Of a DNA stretch of 38,784 bases, positions 1 to 7,481 are shown piece by piece; within the stretch, counting starts at the first letter, position 1, and the number at the start of each line of letters is the position of its first letter. The notes under the pieces are model-generated. The model saw only the letters and a program-made list of their open reading frames with translations. It was not told where the DNA came from and did no database searches. A program made the translations under genes and the position numbers. Source of the stretch: an uncultured Tenacibaculum sp. GTDB taxonomy: Bacteria > Bacteroidota > Bacteroidia > Flavobacteriales > Flavobacteriaceae. The DNA lies in the NCBI GenBank assembly GCA_947498055.1, contig CANMJA010000039.1:1-38784 (forward strand), given 5' to 3'.

Positions 1-119
1 GGTGTACTTTCTAATTTCATATTTGAAATTTAACCTTTTTTATATTCTTTTCAAAATTACCCTTGCAACGGTCTTAATTTATAGAGGTGATTAATGTGTA
101 ATAAGTATTGATTTTAAAT

Positions 120-166
120 AAAAAAAAGCCAATTTTATAACATGAATTATAGTATTGGCTTTTTAA
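120..166 (-). terminator. Rho-independent-type terminator of the E1 gene
   Basis: An inverted repeat pairs AAAAAGCCAAT with ATTGGCTTTTT around a loop of about 22 nt and ends in a T-run on the minus strand, just after the stop codon of the E1 gene. Bases 1-119 to its left hold no gene that I can see. Confidence 0.7.
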
Positions 167-183
167 TATTTTAAGTATGTTTT

Positions 184-2640
184 TTAGGAATACAAACTCT
201 TGTATTTATTAGGATTAACTTCGTGCATTATTTCATATACTTTTTCAAAAATATCTTCAGCAGAAGGTTTAGAAAAATAGTCGCCATCTGTACCATAAGC
301 AGGTCTGTGTGCTTTAGCAGTTAGCGTTTGAGGTTTACTGTCTAAATGAATATATCCATTTTGATTTTCTACTATTTCTTGCAATAAATAAGCAGAAGCT
401 CCACCAGGTACATCTTCATCTACAACTAAAAGACGGTTAGTTTTTACTAATGATTTTACAGTATCGTGATTAATGTCGAAAGGTAATAAACTTTGCGCAT
501 CTATTATTTCAACATGAATATCAACTTGTGCTAAATCTTTGGCAGCTTCTTCTATTATGCGTAAAGTAGATCCGTAAGAAATAATAGTAATATCAGTTCC
601 TTCTCTAATAGTTTCTACAACTCCAATAGGTGTTTTATATTCCCCTAAATTCGTAGGTAATTCCTCTTTTAAACGGTAACCGTTTAAACATTCTATAATT
701 AAAGCAGGTTCATCACCTTCTAAAATGGTATTATAAAAACCAGCTGCTTTCGTCATGTTTCTAGGGACCAATACATGTATACCTCTTATATTATTAATAA
801 TTCCTCCCATTGGTGAACCAGAATGCCAAATTCCTTCTAAACGATGACCTCGGGTACGAATTATTAATGGTGCTTTTTGTTTGCCAAATGTTCTGTAACG
901 TAAAGTAGCTAAATCATCACTCATTATTTGTAGAGCATATAATAAGTAATCTAGGTATTGAATTTCAGCAATAGGGCGTAAGCCTCTCATAGCCATTCCG
1001 ATACCTTGTCCTAAAATCGTAGCTTCTCTAATACCTGTGTCTGATACTCGTAAATTCCCGAATTTTTCTTGTAAACCTTCTAAACCTTGATTCACATCTC
1101 CAATATGACCAGCATCTTCACCGAAAATTAAAACTTCAGGATATTTTTTCAAGATGGCGTCAAAATTCTCACGCATAATAATACGAGCATCCACCATTTC
1201 TTTTTCAGCAGCATAAGTTGGAGTTATTGCCTTAATGTTTGTAGCTGCTTTATCAGTTTCGCTATGTAAGTGAGCAGAATATTTTACAGCAGCATTTTTT
1301 ATACTGTTTTTAATAAAGTTTTGCAGTTCTAATTTTTCTAAAAAATCTTCTTTTATTAATAAGCGTAAACTTTTTCTGCAAGCAATTAAAATATCTTTTC
1401 TAATAGGCTCAACAATTGCTGCTAAATCATTTTTATATTTTGTTATAAAAGAAGAATTTTTACTTTTAGCGGCTATTCTTTCTAGTAAATTAGTAGCCTT
1501 TATAACTTCTGCTTTTATTTCATTGTTAAAGCTATTCCAAGCTGTGCGTTTAGCAATGCTAACTTCTTTTTTTATTGCTTTATCGATAGCGTTTAACTCT
1601 TCTTCATTATCTATAAATCGTAAGATATTTCCATTTTCATCTGTTAATTCAAATTCAAGAAGCCATTTTCTAAATTTGGTAATGCAATCAAATTCTTGCT
1701 CCCATAATAAACGTTCTTTAGATTTATATCTTTCATGTGAACCCGAAGTAGAATGCCCTTGTGGCTGTGTTAATTCTTTTACATGAATTAAAACAGGTAC
1801 ATGCTGTGTTCTAGCAATATTGGCAGCCTTATTGTAAGTATCTACTAATTGAACGTAATCCCATCCATTAACTACAAAAATTTCATATCCATTAGTTTCG
1901 TTTTCTTTTTGAAAACCTTTTAATATTTCAGAAATACTTTCTTTGGTGGTTTGATGTTTAGCATGTACTGAAATTCCATATTCATCATCCCAAACACTCA
2001 TTACCATTGGTACTTGTAAAACTCCAGCAGCATTTATAGTTTCAAAAAACAAACCTTCGCTAGTACTTGCATTACCAATAGTTCCCCATGCGACCTCGTT
2101 TCCTTGATTAGAAAAGTTGGTGAAATGTTCTAATCCTTTTACATTTCTATATATTTTCGAAGCTTGTGCTAAACCTAATAAACGAGGCATTTGACCAGCA
2201 GTAGGAGAGATGTCTGAAGAAGAATTTTTTTGCGCAGTAAGGTTTTTCCAATTTCCATCTTTATCTATAGAATGCGTTGCAAAATGCCCTCCCATTTGTC
2301 TACCAGCAGACATTGGTTCTTGTTCTATATCGGCGTGTGCATATAGGCCAGCAAAAAATTGCTGTGGTGTTAATTGGTTAATAGCCATCATGAAAGTTTG
2401 ATCTCTATAATAACCAGATCTAAAGTCTCCGTTTTTAAAAGCTTTAGCCATTGCTAATTGAGGCACTTCTTTACCATCACCAAAGATTCCAAATTTAGCT
2501 TTACCAGTAAGAACTTCTCTTCTACCTAATAAACTACATTCTCGACTTGTTTTGGCAATTTTATAATCATTTAAAACTTCTTTTTTGAAATCACTGAAAG
2601 AAAGTGCTTGCGACTTTGAAACGGCTACTTCTTGATTCAT
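184..2640 (-). CDS. 2-oxoacid dehydrogenase E1, fused alpha and beta subunits
   Basis: This 818-residue protein is the thiamine-diphosphate E1 component of a 2-oxoacid (probably branched-chain 2-oxoisovalerate-type) dehydrogenase complex. The first ~350 residues are the alpha (TPP-binding) part, with SAGRQMGGH and TSEGLFFETINAAG; residues ~480-800 are the beta part, with FGEDAGHIGD, ISYGSTLR and DEDVPGG. The usual TPP motif begins GDG and ends NNxYxIS; here the matching stretch reads GTIGNAST...WDDEYGIS, which I believe is typical of this fused flavobacterial family but is unlike the split enzymes. A middle linker of ~130 residues is Lys/Ala-rich and helical. It stands alone on the minus strand with its own promoter and terminator. 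Substrate specificity cannot be read from sequence; no E2 or E3 gene is nearby. Confidence 0.9.
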   Translation of the reverse strand: MNQEVAVSKSQALSFSDFKKEVLNDYKIAKTSRECSLLGRREVLTGKAKFGIFGDGKEVPQLAMAKAFKNGDFRSGYYRDQTFMMAINQLTPQQFFAGLYAHADIEQEPMSAGRQMGGHFATHSIDKDGNWKNLTAQKNSSSDISPTAGQMPRLLGLAQASKIYRNVKGLEHFTNFSNQGNEVAWGTIGNASTSEGLFFETINAAGVLQVPMVMSVWDDEYGISVHAKHQTTKESISEILKGFQKENETNGYEIFVVNGWDYVQLVDTYNKAANIARTQHVPVLIHVKELTQPQGHSTSGSHERYKSKERLLWEQEFDCITKFRKWLLEFELTDENGNILRFIDNEEELNAIDKAIKKEVSIAKRTAWNSFNNEIKAEVIKATNLLERIAAKSKNSSFITKYKNDLAAIVEPIRKDILIACRKSLRLLIKEDFLEKLELQNFIKNSIKNAAVKYSAHLHSETDKAATNIKAITPTYAAEKEMVDARIIMRENFDAILKKYPEVLIFGEDAGHIGDVNQGLEGLQEKFGNLRVSDTGIREATILGQGIGMAMRGLRPIAEIQYLDYLLYALQIMSDDLATLRYRTFGKQKAPLIIRTRGHRLEGIWHSGSPMGGIINNIRGIHVLVPRNMTKAAGFYNTILEGDEPALIIECLNGYRLKEELPTNLGEYKTPIGVVETIREGTDITIISYGSTLRIIEEAAKDLAQVDIHVEIIDAQSLLPFDINHDTVKSLVKTNRLLVVDEDVPGGASAYLLQEIVENQNGYIHLDSKPQTLTAKAHRPAYGTDGDYFSKPSAEDIFEKVYEIMHEVNPNKYKSLYS

Positions 2641-2662
2641 ATATAAAATTTTACGATTGAAG

Positions 2663-2670
2663 CAAAGGTA
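2663..2670 (-). promoter_or_regulatory. Promoter -7 box of the E1 gene
   Basis: On the minus strand TACCTTTG matches the Bacteroidota -7 consensus TAnnTTTG. Transcription would begin about 6 nt further on, giving a 5' leader of under 20 nt before the ATG at 2640. No clear -33 TTG is visible. Confidence 0.5.
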
Positions 2671-2755
2671 GTTTTTTTAAATGAAATTAAAAAATTGGTC
2701 TTTTTTTTAATTAAATCGTAAAAAATAACAGTTTTTTCGTTTTTTGTTGAATTTT

Positions 2756-5578
2756 CTATAATAAACCTCTGCGAATGAAATTATAAATTCTATCTAGGCT
2801 TGTGGTAATTACAAAACGAATTTTTGTAGGATATGCTTCTTTATTTATTTGTAATCCTTCATTAGTGTATATAGGAAAGTAAAATTCAAAAATATTTGGA
2901 ATGAAATTTATGCGAATTCCATTTTCATAGAAAAATCGAGACTTCTCGTTTTTATTTTTAAGCATAGCAACATCGTTATAAATTTCTAACCATTTCCAAA
3001 CACTTACGCTACTATTTCCAGATAAAATGAGTTGATTGGCCAAAGAAGGGGTTTTATAAAAAGATTTAAAACCAGCATCAGATACTACGAATTGTTGGCT
3101 AAATAAACCAGAACTTTCAGACCTTCCAAATAAACTTTGTTCAAATAAATAATCGGAACTTCTGTTTAAACCAAAACTAAAGAAATCTCCTTCAGATTGA
3201 TTAGAAAGGAAAAAACCACCAAAAAAACGGAGATTAAAACTTTGTTTCTCACTAAAAAATTTTAAATATCTAATGTCTGTAGAAAACTTGGTAAAGTTGT
3301 CTGCAAACTCCGCATTTATGGCATATTGAAATCTTCTGATAACATCAGGTTTGCTATAAACATATCTGAAATTTAGAATTTGATACTTATCACTCTCTAT
3401 TTCTCTTTGAGTAGGATTAATTTCTCTGTTTATATGAACAATACGTGAGAGTAAGAACTTAGTACCAACATCTCTTAGCGAGTTTCTTCTAAACTGAATA
3501 TTTATAAAAGGAGAAAAAGAATTGTAACTTAATTCTGGTGCATAATGAAAATTACTACCACTTACACCATATCTTATTTTGTATATTTTTTTAGAATTTT
3601 CGAGAAAATGATCGTATCCTAAAGAAAAAGAACCTGTTAAGTTTTTACTTCTAAAAGCATAATTAGGGGTAATGCTAAAATCGAAATTATGTTTTATTAC
3701 AGATCTGTTATTAAAGTTAACCCCCAATAATATACCATCGTATAAATTATATTTTACGTTTGGGTTAAAAAAAATTTGATTATAATAGGGGTCTTCTACA
3801 TCTTTTAAAAAACGTATTTGAAGAGGTTTACTTATGATAGAGTTATTGGCGCTTTTAAAATTATTAAGAGAGTTGTATTCTGGATAAATTTGTTCGTAAT
3901 TTAAAGCAAACTTATCATAGTTATGAGCCTTAACCTTAACTGTTTTTGTGGAATCTACATTTGTAATCCATTTTTTTAGTTTAATTTTTTTATCCTTTAC
4001 AGCATATAAAGAAACAGGTGCGGTTATGTTTCTTTTGTTTTTTATAGTAATTTCAATAGAATCTTCTTTTCTATTTAGTTTTACTTTTTGAATCTTATAA
4101 TCAATTTTTTTAGTAGTGTTTATATAATCTCCAAAAAACCAATTTAAATTTTTTGTTGTTTTTTGTTCTATTATTTTTTGAAAAACTTTAGAGGATGTTA
4201 TTTTAAGTTTGTTTTTTTGATAAAATTCTTGAAAGGCCATTTTTAATGTTTCTTTATCAAGAAAATCTTGCAGATAACGAAAACCTAAACCAGCTTTGTA
4301 TTGACTAATTACTTTTCTATTAAAGTTAGAAAGAGAATCAGCAGGGGTTGTTAATGCCTGATCATAAAATCTACGAGCGCTAAATTGATATAAAAAAGCT
4401 TGTTTATCATTTTGCTTTAGTTTGGCTAAATTATATTTTTTGAATCCCCAAACTTTAGAAAATCGACCAAAAACAGTAATGTTTGGGTAGTATTTATTAA
4501 TGTATTCCATTAATAAAAAAGTTTGAATACCATCACACAACCAATAATCTGTTCTATTATTTAATAGTAGAACATCGTCTATGTATTTACTGGTTAGTGC
4601 TTTGAAAAAACGAATTTCCCATTTAAAGTTTTCTGGATAAGGTTTTAACCAATCTGGTATTCCGTATATTTCTCTAATAGAATTCTTATTAACGGTAGTT
4701 CCATCAACTAAAATTTCTGGATGTGGGTGCTGACCAGTAAAATTTTCAATAAATTTTATTTGGCGATTAACTAATTTATTACTTAATGTTAAATTAATTT
4801 TTCTGTCAAAAATATCAGTTTTAATTTGTGTGTTTTCCGTTTTAAATGTTTTAAATCTTTTTATTTTATTGATATTTAAAATAATATCTTTCTTTAATTT
4901 TCCAACTAAATAATAACTGTCTTGACTTTCATTTTCTGTTTTATGCTGGTAAAGATTGCTTTCTAAATGAAATTTTTTAGGCGTGTTAATTTCAATAATA
5001 AAATTTGCGACATCTTCATATAAGTCATCCATATTTAAATTACTCATTAACTGCCATTTTTTTTGATAAATAGCTGGAGTTAAGTACCAAAAACGTAAAT
5101 GATACCCAAACTTTCTTTTACCATAACCAGTAAATTTTGCACTAGGTATTTTTATAGTATACTTGGTAAGTATTTCAATACTATCTTTGGGTTTTAATGA
5201 TTTTTCTAGTTGAATTTCTAATATATCTTGCTGCCCTCTTTTTTCTTGATGATCTAATTCTTTTCCATTGCTAATAACACTATGGATTTTTGTGTGTCCT
5301 TTTTCAGAATCTTTAGAAAAATAAAAGTTTTTTCTATAATCTTGCACAAAACGTTTTCCTAAAGGAGTATTATTACTTTTATAGCTATTACTCCAATTAT
5401 GAAAATAAATACTAGTTAAATTATCTTTAGATTTATTGTGATATATAATCTTCTGCTCAACTTTAATAATATGTTGAATTGTATCTAGTTCAGCTTTAAT
5501 ATGAATAGAGTTATTTTGTGCTACAGAAAAGTAGTAGCTACATAAAAAAAACAAAAGAATGTATTTTTTGTAAATCAA
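2756..5578 (-). CDS. M1-peptidase-like outer-membrane protein lacking the zinc motif
   Basis: The 940-residue protein begins at a TTG codon followed at once by a signal peptide (residues ~1-20, ending SVAQ). Residues ~25-240 resemble the N-terminal beta domain of M1/gluzincin peptidases. The region that should carry HExxH instead reads WEIRFFKALTSKYIDD (from W320), while the following block DYWLCDGIQTFLLMEY (~344-359) still resembles the M1 stretch WLNEGFA. From ~590 to the end, alternating aromatic and polar strands with no cysteines suggest an outer-membrane beta-barrel, ending in RRGLL. I infer a non-catalytic or altered descendant of an M1 metallopeptidase fused to a membrane barrel. The role is unknown. 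It lies between the LOG gene and the E1 gene, separated from each by hairpins or a promoter. Confidence 0.7.
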   Translation of the reverse strand: MIYKKYILLFFLCSYYFSVAQNNSIHIKAELDTIQHIIKVEQKIIYHNKSKDNLTSIYFHNWSNSYKSNNTPLGKRFVQDYRKNFYFSKDSEKGHTKIHSVISNGKELDHQEKRGQQDILEIQLEKSLKPKDSIEILTKYTIKIPSAKFTGYGKRKFGYHLRFWYLTPAIYQKKWQLMSNLNMDDLYEDVANFIIEINTPKKFHLESNLYQHKTENESQDSYYLVGKLKKDIILNINKIKRFKTFKTENTQIKTDIFDRKINLTLSNKLVNRQIKFIENFTGQHPHPEILVDGTTVNKNSIREIYGIPDWLKPYPENFKWEIRFFKALTSKYIDDVLLLNNRTDYWLCDGIQTFLLMEYINKYYPNITVFGRFSKVWGFKKYNLAKLKQNDKQAFLYQFSARRFYDQALTTPADSLSNFNRKVISQYKAGLGFRYLQDFLDKETLKMAFQEFYQKNKLKITSSKVFQKIIEQKTTKNLNWFFGDYINTTKKIDYKIQKVKLNRKEDSIEITIKNKRNITAPVSLYAVKDKKIKLKKWITNVDSTKTVKVKAHNYDKFALNYEQIYPEYNSLNNFKSANNSIISKPLQIRFLKDVEDPYYNQIFFNPNVKYNLYDGILLGVNFNNRSVIKHNFDFSITPNYAFRSKNLTGSFSLGYDHFLENSKKIYKIRYGVSGSNFHYAPELSYNSFSPFINIQFRRNSLRDVGTKFLLSRIVHINREINPTQREIESDKYQILNFRYVYSKPDVIRRFQYAINAEFADNFTKFSTDIRYLKFFSEKQSFNLRFFGGFFLSNQSEGDFFSFGLNRSSDYLFEQSLFGRSESSGLFSQQFVVSDAGFKSFYKTPSLANQLILSGNSSVSVWKWLEIYNDVAMLKNKNEKSRFFYENGIRINFIPNIFEFYFPIYTNEGLQINKEAYPTKIRFVITTSLDRIYNFIRRGLL

Positions 5579-5594
5579 TATATAATAATTAAAA

Positions 5595-5618
5595 AACTCG
5601 TTGTTTTTACAACGAGTT
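5595..5618 (-). terminator. Terminator hairpin after the LOG gene
   Basis: AACTCGTTGT and ACAACGAGTT form a perfect 10-bp stem with a 4-nt T loop, followed on the minus strand by TTTTTAATT. It separates the LOG gene from the M1-like gene. Confidence 0.75.
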
Positions 5619-5645
5619 CAATATAAAATTTATTTTTTAATTTCT

Positions 5646-6353
5646 TTAGAAGTTTGGTTTTAATTGATATTTAGCATAGAATTTGTTAAAATGTTCTACA
5701 GCTTCTTCTGCAGTATCTACAACTCTAAAAAGTTTTAAATCTTCCGGACTAATGTTTCCTTCTTCTAATAAAGTATTTTTAATCCAATCTAATAAACCAC
5801 TCCAAAACTTGGTACCAACCAAAACAATAGGAAAACGACCTATTTTATGTGTTTGAATTAAGGTGATAGCTTCGAAAAGTTCATCCATGGTACCAAAACC
5901 TCCAGGCATTACTACAAAACCTTGTGAATATTTTACGAACATTACCTTACGAACGAAGAAATAATCGAAATCTAAGCTTTTTCCAGGGTCTATCCAAGGA
6001 TTATCATGTTGCTCAAAAGGCAATTCAATATTTAAACCAACAGAAGTACCTTTTCCTCTATTTGCGCCTTTATTACCAGCTTCCATAATTCCTGGTCCGC
6101 CACCAGTAATAACACCAAAACCATTTTGAGTTAATTGATAGCCAACTTCTTCTGCTAATTTATAGTATTTATGATCTGGTTTTGTTCTTGCCGAACCAAA
6201 AATGGATACACAAGGACCAATTTTACTTAAACGCTCATATCCATCTACAAATTCTGCCATAATTTTAAAAATGGCCCAAGAATCATTTGTTTTTACTTCG
6301 TTCCATGTTTTTTGCTGTAATTTTTCACGGATTTTTCTATCGTCATTTGTCAT
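5646..6353 (-). CDS. LOG family protein (TIGR00730-type Rossmann fold)
   Basis: A 235-residue cytoplasmic protein with the two hallmarks of the LOG/lysine-decarboxylase-like family: GGGPGIMEAGNKGA (about residues 84-97) and PGGFGTMDE (about 150-158), which form the nucleotide-binding and catalytic site. Characterised members hydrolyse nucleoside 5'-monophosphates, for example releasing cytokinin bases from their ribotides; the older name lysine decarboxylase is misleading. Length is usual for the family. It begins ATGACAAATGAC and appears monocistronic. The exact substrate is unknown. Confidence 0.9.
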   Translation of the reverse strand: MTNDDRKIREKLQQKTWNEVKTNDSWAIFKIMAEFVDGYERLSKIGPCVSIFGSARTKPDHKYYKLAEEVGYQLTQNGFGVITGGGPGIMEAGNKGANRGKGTSVGLNIELPFEQHDNPWIDPGKSLDFDYFFVRKVMFVKYSQGFVVMPGGFGTMDELFEAITLIQTHKIGRFPIVLVGTKFWSGLLDWIKNTLLEEGNISPEDLKLFRVVDTAEEAVEHFNKFYAKYQLKPNF

Positions 6354-6427
6354 TATATTCTAAATTTAAAAAAGAGACTTGCTAATGTAGTTCTTTTTTT
6401 AGTTTGAAATGAGTTTTTAACAAAAAT

Positions 6428-6457
6428 AAAAAGTAGAAGCTTTTGCTTCTACTTTTT
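6428..6457 (-). terminator. Terminator hairpin between LOG gene and decayed peptide gene
   Basis: AAAAAGTAGAAGC pairs perfectly with GCTTCTACTTTTT around a TTTT loop. Flanking A and T runs would let it work in either direction. It sits about 35 nt after the stop of the decayed peptide gene on the minus strand, the same position that terminators have after the intact peptide genes. Confidence 0.7.
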
Positions 6458-6492
6458 TATAATCTCATTCAAATTATAATAATAATTCTCTA

Positions 6493-6591
6493 TCAGTATC
6501 CATAATAAAAAGGATTAACAAAATTACAACGATAACTATCATGAATGTTTTTTGTTTAAAACTCTTTTTAATTTAAAATTTATTTTTTCAT
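6493..6591 (-). pseudogene. Decayed double-glycine-leader peptide gene
   Basis: Reading the minus strand from the ATG at 6591, the first 24 bases match the start of the intact peptide genes at all but two or three positions: MKK-stop-ILN-stop, where Ser4 (TCA) has become TAA and Leu8 (TTA) has become TAA. A third TAA follows. The frame then reads TKNIHDSYRCNFVNPFYYGY and stops, where intact copies have QKNINGGSDNP. It therefore looks like a broken fourth member of the family, roughly 33 codons long, with part of the leader lost. No pseudoknot-like element is visible upstream. The match is by eye and short. Confidence 0.5.
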
Positions 6592-6780
6592 AGCAATTTT
6601 TAAAGAGGCATCCTTTTTCTAAACGATTTTCCTTTTCCTTACATATTAATTTCCCCGACGAAAATGGAGTAATAAACAATTACTTACTTATTGATACTTT
6701 TTTTAAAAAAAGGTTACCCATTTTTTAGTAATTAAATTAATAATTTGTTTTGTTAAGTTTATAGAAAGAAATTTTTTTAT
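6592..6780. other. Intergenic remnant DNA, no gene seen
   Basis: No open frame of note. On the minus strand, GGGGAAATT followed by a TATG and, ~50 nt on, AAAAATTGCTATGAAA recurs in diverged form at about 7360-7420, so the two stretches may be old duplicates. Confidence 0.3.
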
Positions 6781-6812
6781 AAAAAAAGAGAACTGAGTAT
6801 ACTCAGCTCTCT
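6781..6812 (-). terminator. Terminator of peptide gene 1
   Basis: The core CTGAGTATACTCAG is a perfect palindrome, extended by AGAG/CTCT across a 2x2 internal mismatch, and is followed on the minus strand by seven T. It lies about 130 nt past the stop of the peptide gene. Confidence 0.8.
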
Positions 6813-6943
6813 TACAATTAGAATTTATTATCCGCTAATTTATAGTCGTCTAAAAATAGATGTAATTTTTAGAAAGGAAAATTTCCTGAGCGGCATGAAC
6901 CATAATCTCTATCATTATATAGTGAATTATTAGCTAAACCTTA

Positions 6944-7150
6944 TTAGCATAAATCAGGAAAAACATCACAAAGACTAGGTAAAGGAGGTTGTTCTTCTCG
7001 CCTTTCACAGTTTCCTTCACAAGGTATATTTATTTTACGACCATGTGCATCACATTTGCAAATAGGGTAGTAATATCGAGTACCACCATTAATTTCCTTT
7101 TGAGTAGCTTTATTTAAAGCTATTCCAAGATGTAAGATTGATTTTTTCAT
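6944..7150 (-). CDS. Double-glycine-leader Cys-rich peptide 1 (bacteriocin-like precursor)
   Basis: A 68-residue precursor: a 23-residue leader starting MKKSILHLG and ending QKEINGG, then a 45-residue core. The leader is nearly the same as in the two other peptides of this region and fits the double-glycine class that is cut and exported by peptidase-containing ABC transporters. The core holds six cysteines (core positions 8, 10, 21, 25, 38, 45) and begins TRYYYPICKCD. Its CxCD...CxxxC pattern matches peptide 3 almost residue for residue in spacing, while the C-terminus differs. It ends in tandem TAA codons. A pseudoknot-like leader RNA and promoter lie directly upstream. No transporter or modifying enzyme is nearby. 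Function (bacteriocin, signal or other secreted peptide) is unknown. Confidence 0.8.
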   Translation of the reverse strand: MKKSILHLGIALNKATQKEINGGTRYYYPICKCDAHGRKINIPCEGNCERREEQPPLPSLCDVFPDLC

Positions 7151-7178
7151 AATTAAAAGATTTTAAGATTTATTAAAA

Positions 7179-7213
7179 CCTTGATCATTTAAAGACACCC
7201 AAGGTTTGCGTCT
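7179..7213 (-). promoter_or_regulatory. Pseudoknot-like 5' leader element, copy 1
   Basis: Read as minus-strand RNA: AGACGC, AAA, CCUUGG, GUGUCU, an 8-nt linker, UCAAGG. AGACGC pairs with GUGUCU and CCUUGG with UCAAGG, giving two interlocked 6-bp stems, each with one G-U pair. It ends 28 nt before the ATG of peptide 1. Copies 2 and 3 lie before the other peptide genes. Confidence 0.65.
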
Positions 7214-7219
7214 ATCTTT

Positions 7220-7231
7220 CGCGAGAAAATA
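7220..7231 (-). promoter_or_regulatory. Putative promoter box of peptide gene 1
   Basis: Minus strand TATTTTCTCGCG lies 6 nt before the pseudoknot element, at the place of a -7 box if the transcript begins at or just before the structure. The same box, TATTTTTTCGCG or TATTTTTTGCG, is found at the other two copies. A TTG lies about 20 nt upstream in this copy. Confidence 0.4.
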
Positions 7232-7302
7232 TTTTAGTAGTTTTAAATAAACAATTAATTAACTATATAGATTTCCAATAAGTAAATAGTATATAGGTTT
7301 GT

Positions 7303-7401
7303 TTATGATGCATTTAAAAGTTTAAACGGAGTAATCATAAAATTGTTGTTATTTAAATTTTCTTTCATAGCAATTTTTTTCTTCAAGTGTACTTTTTTCA
7401 T
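7303..7401 (-). CDS. Possible 32-residue peptide ORF
   Basis: On the minus strand an ATG opens a 32-codon frame starting MKKVHLKKKIAMKENLNNNN and ending KLLNAS. The Lys-rich start recalls leaders of Bacteroidota ribosomal peptides, but there is no GG site and no cysteine. It sits 80 nt after the CHAT gene. It may equally be chance or the remnant of a peptide gene. Confidence 0.2.
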   Translation of the reverse strand: MKKVHLKKKIAMKENLNNNNFMITPFKLLNAS

Positions 7402-7481
7402 AACAATTTCCCCACAGAAACAACGGCAGGCAATTCATATAATTGAATTGCTTACTAGTATGTGTATAAAAATTGTTTATG

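Noticed and set aside
7179..7213. Pseudoknot element as a known preQ1 or SAM-II riboswitch
   Set aside because: The stem-loop lengths and conserved bases do not match those consensus sequences as I recall them, and the downstream genes are small peptides and not queuosine or methionine genes.
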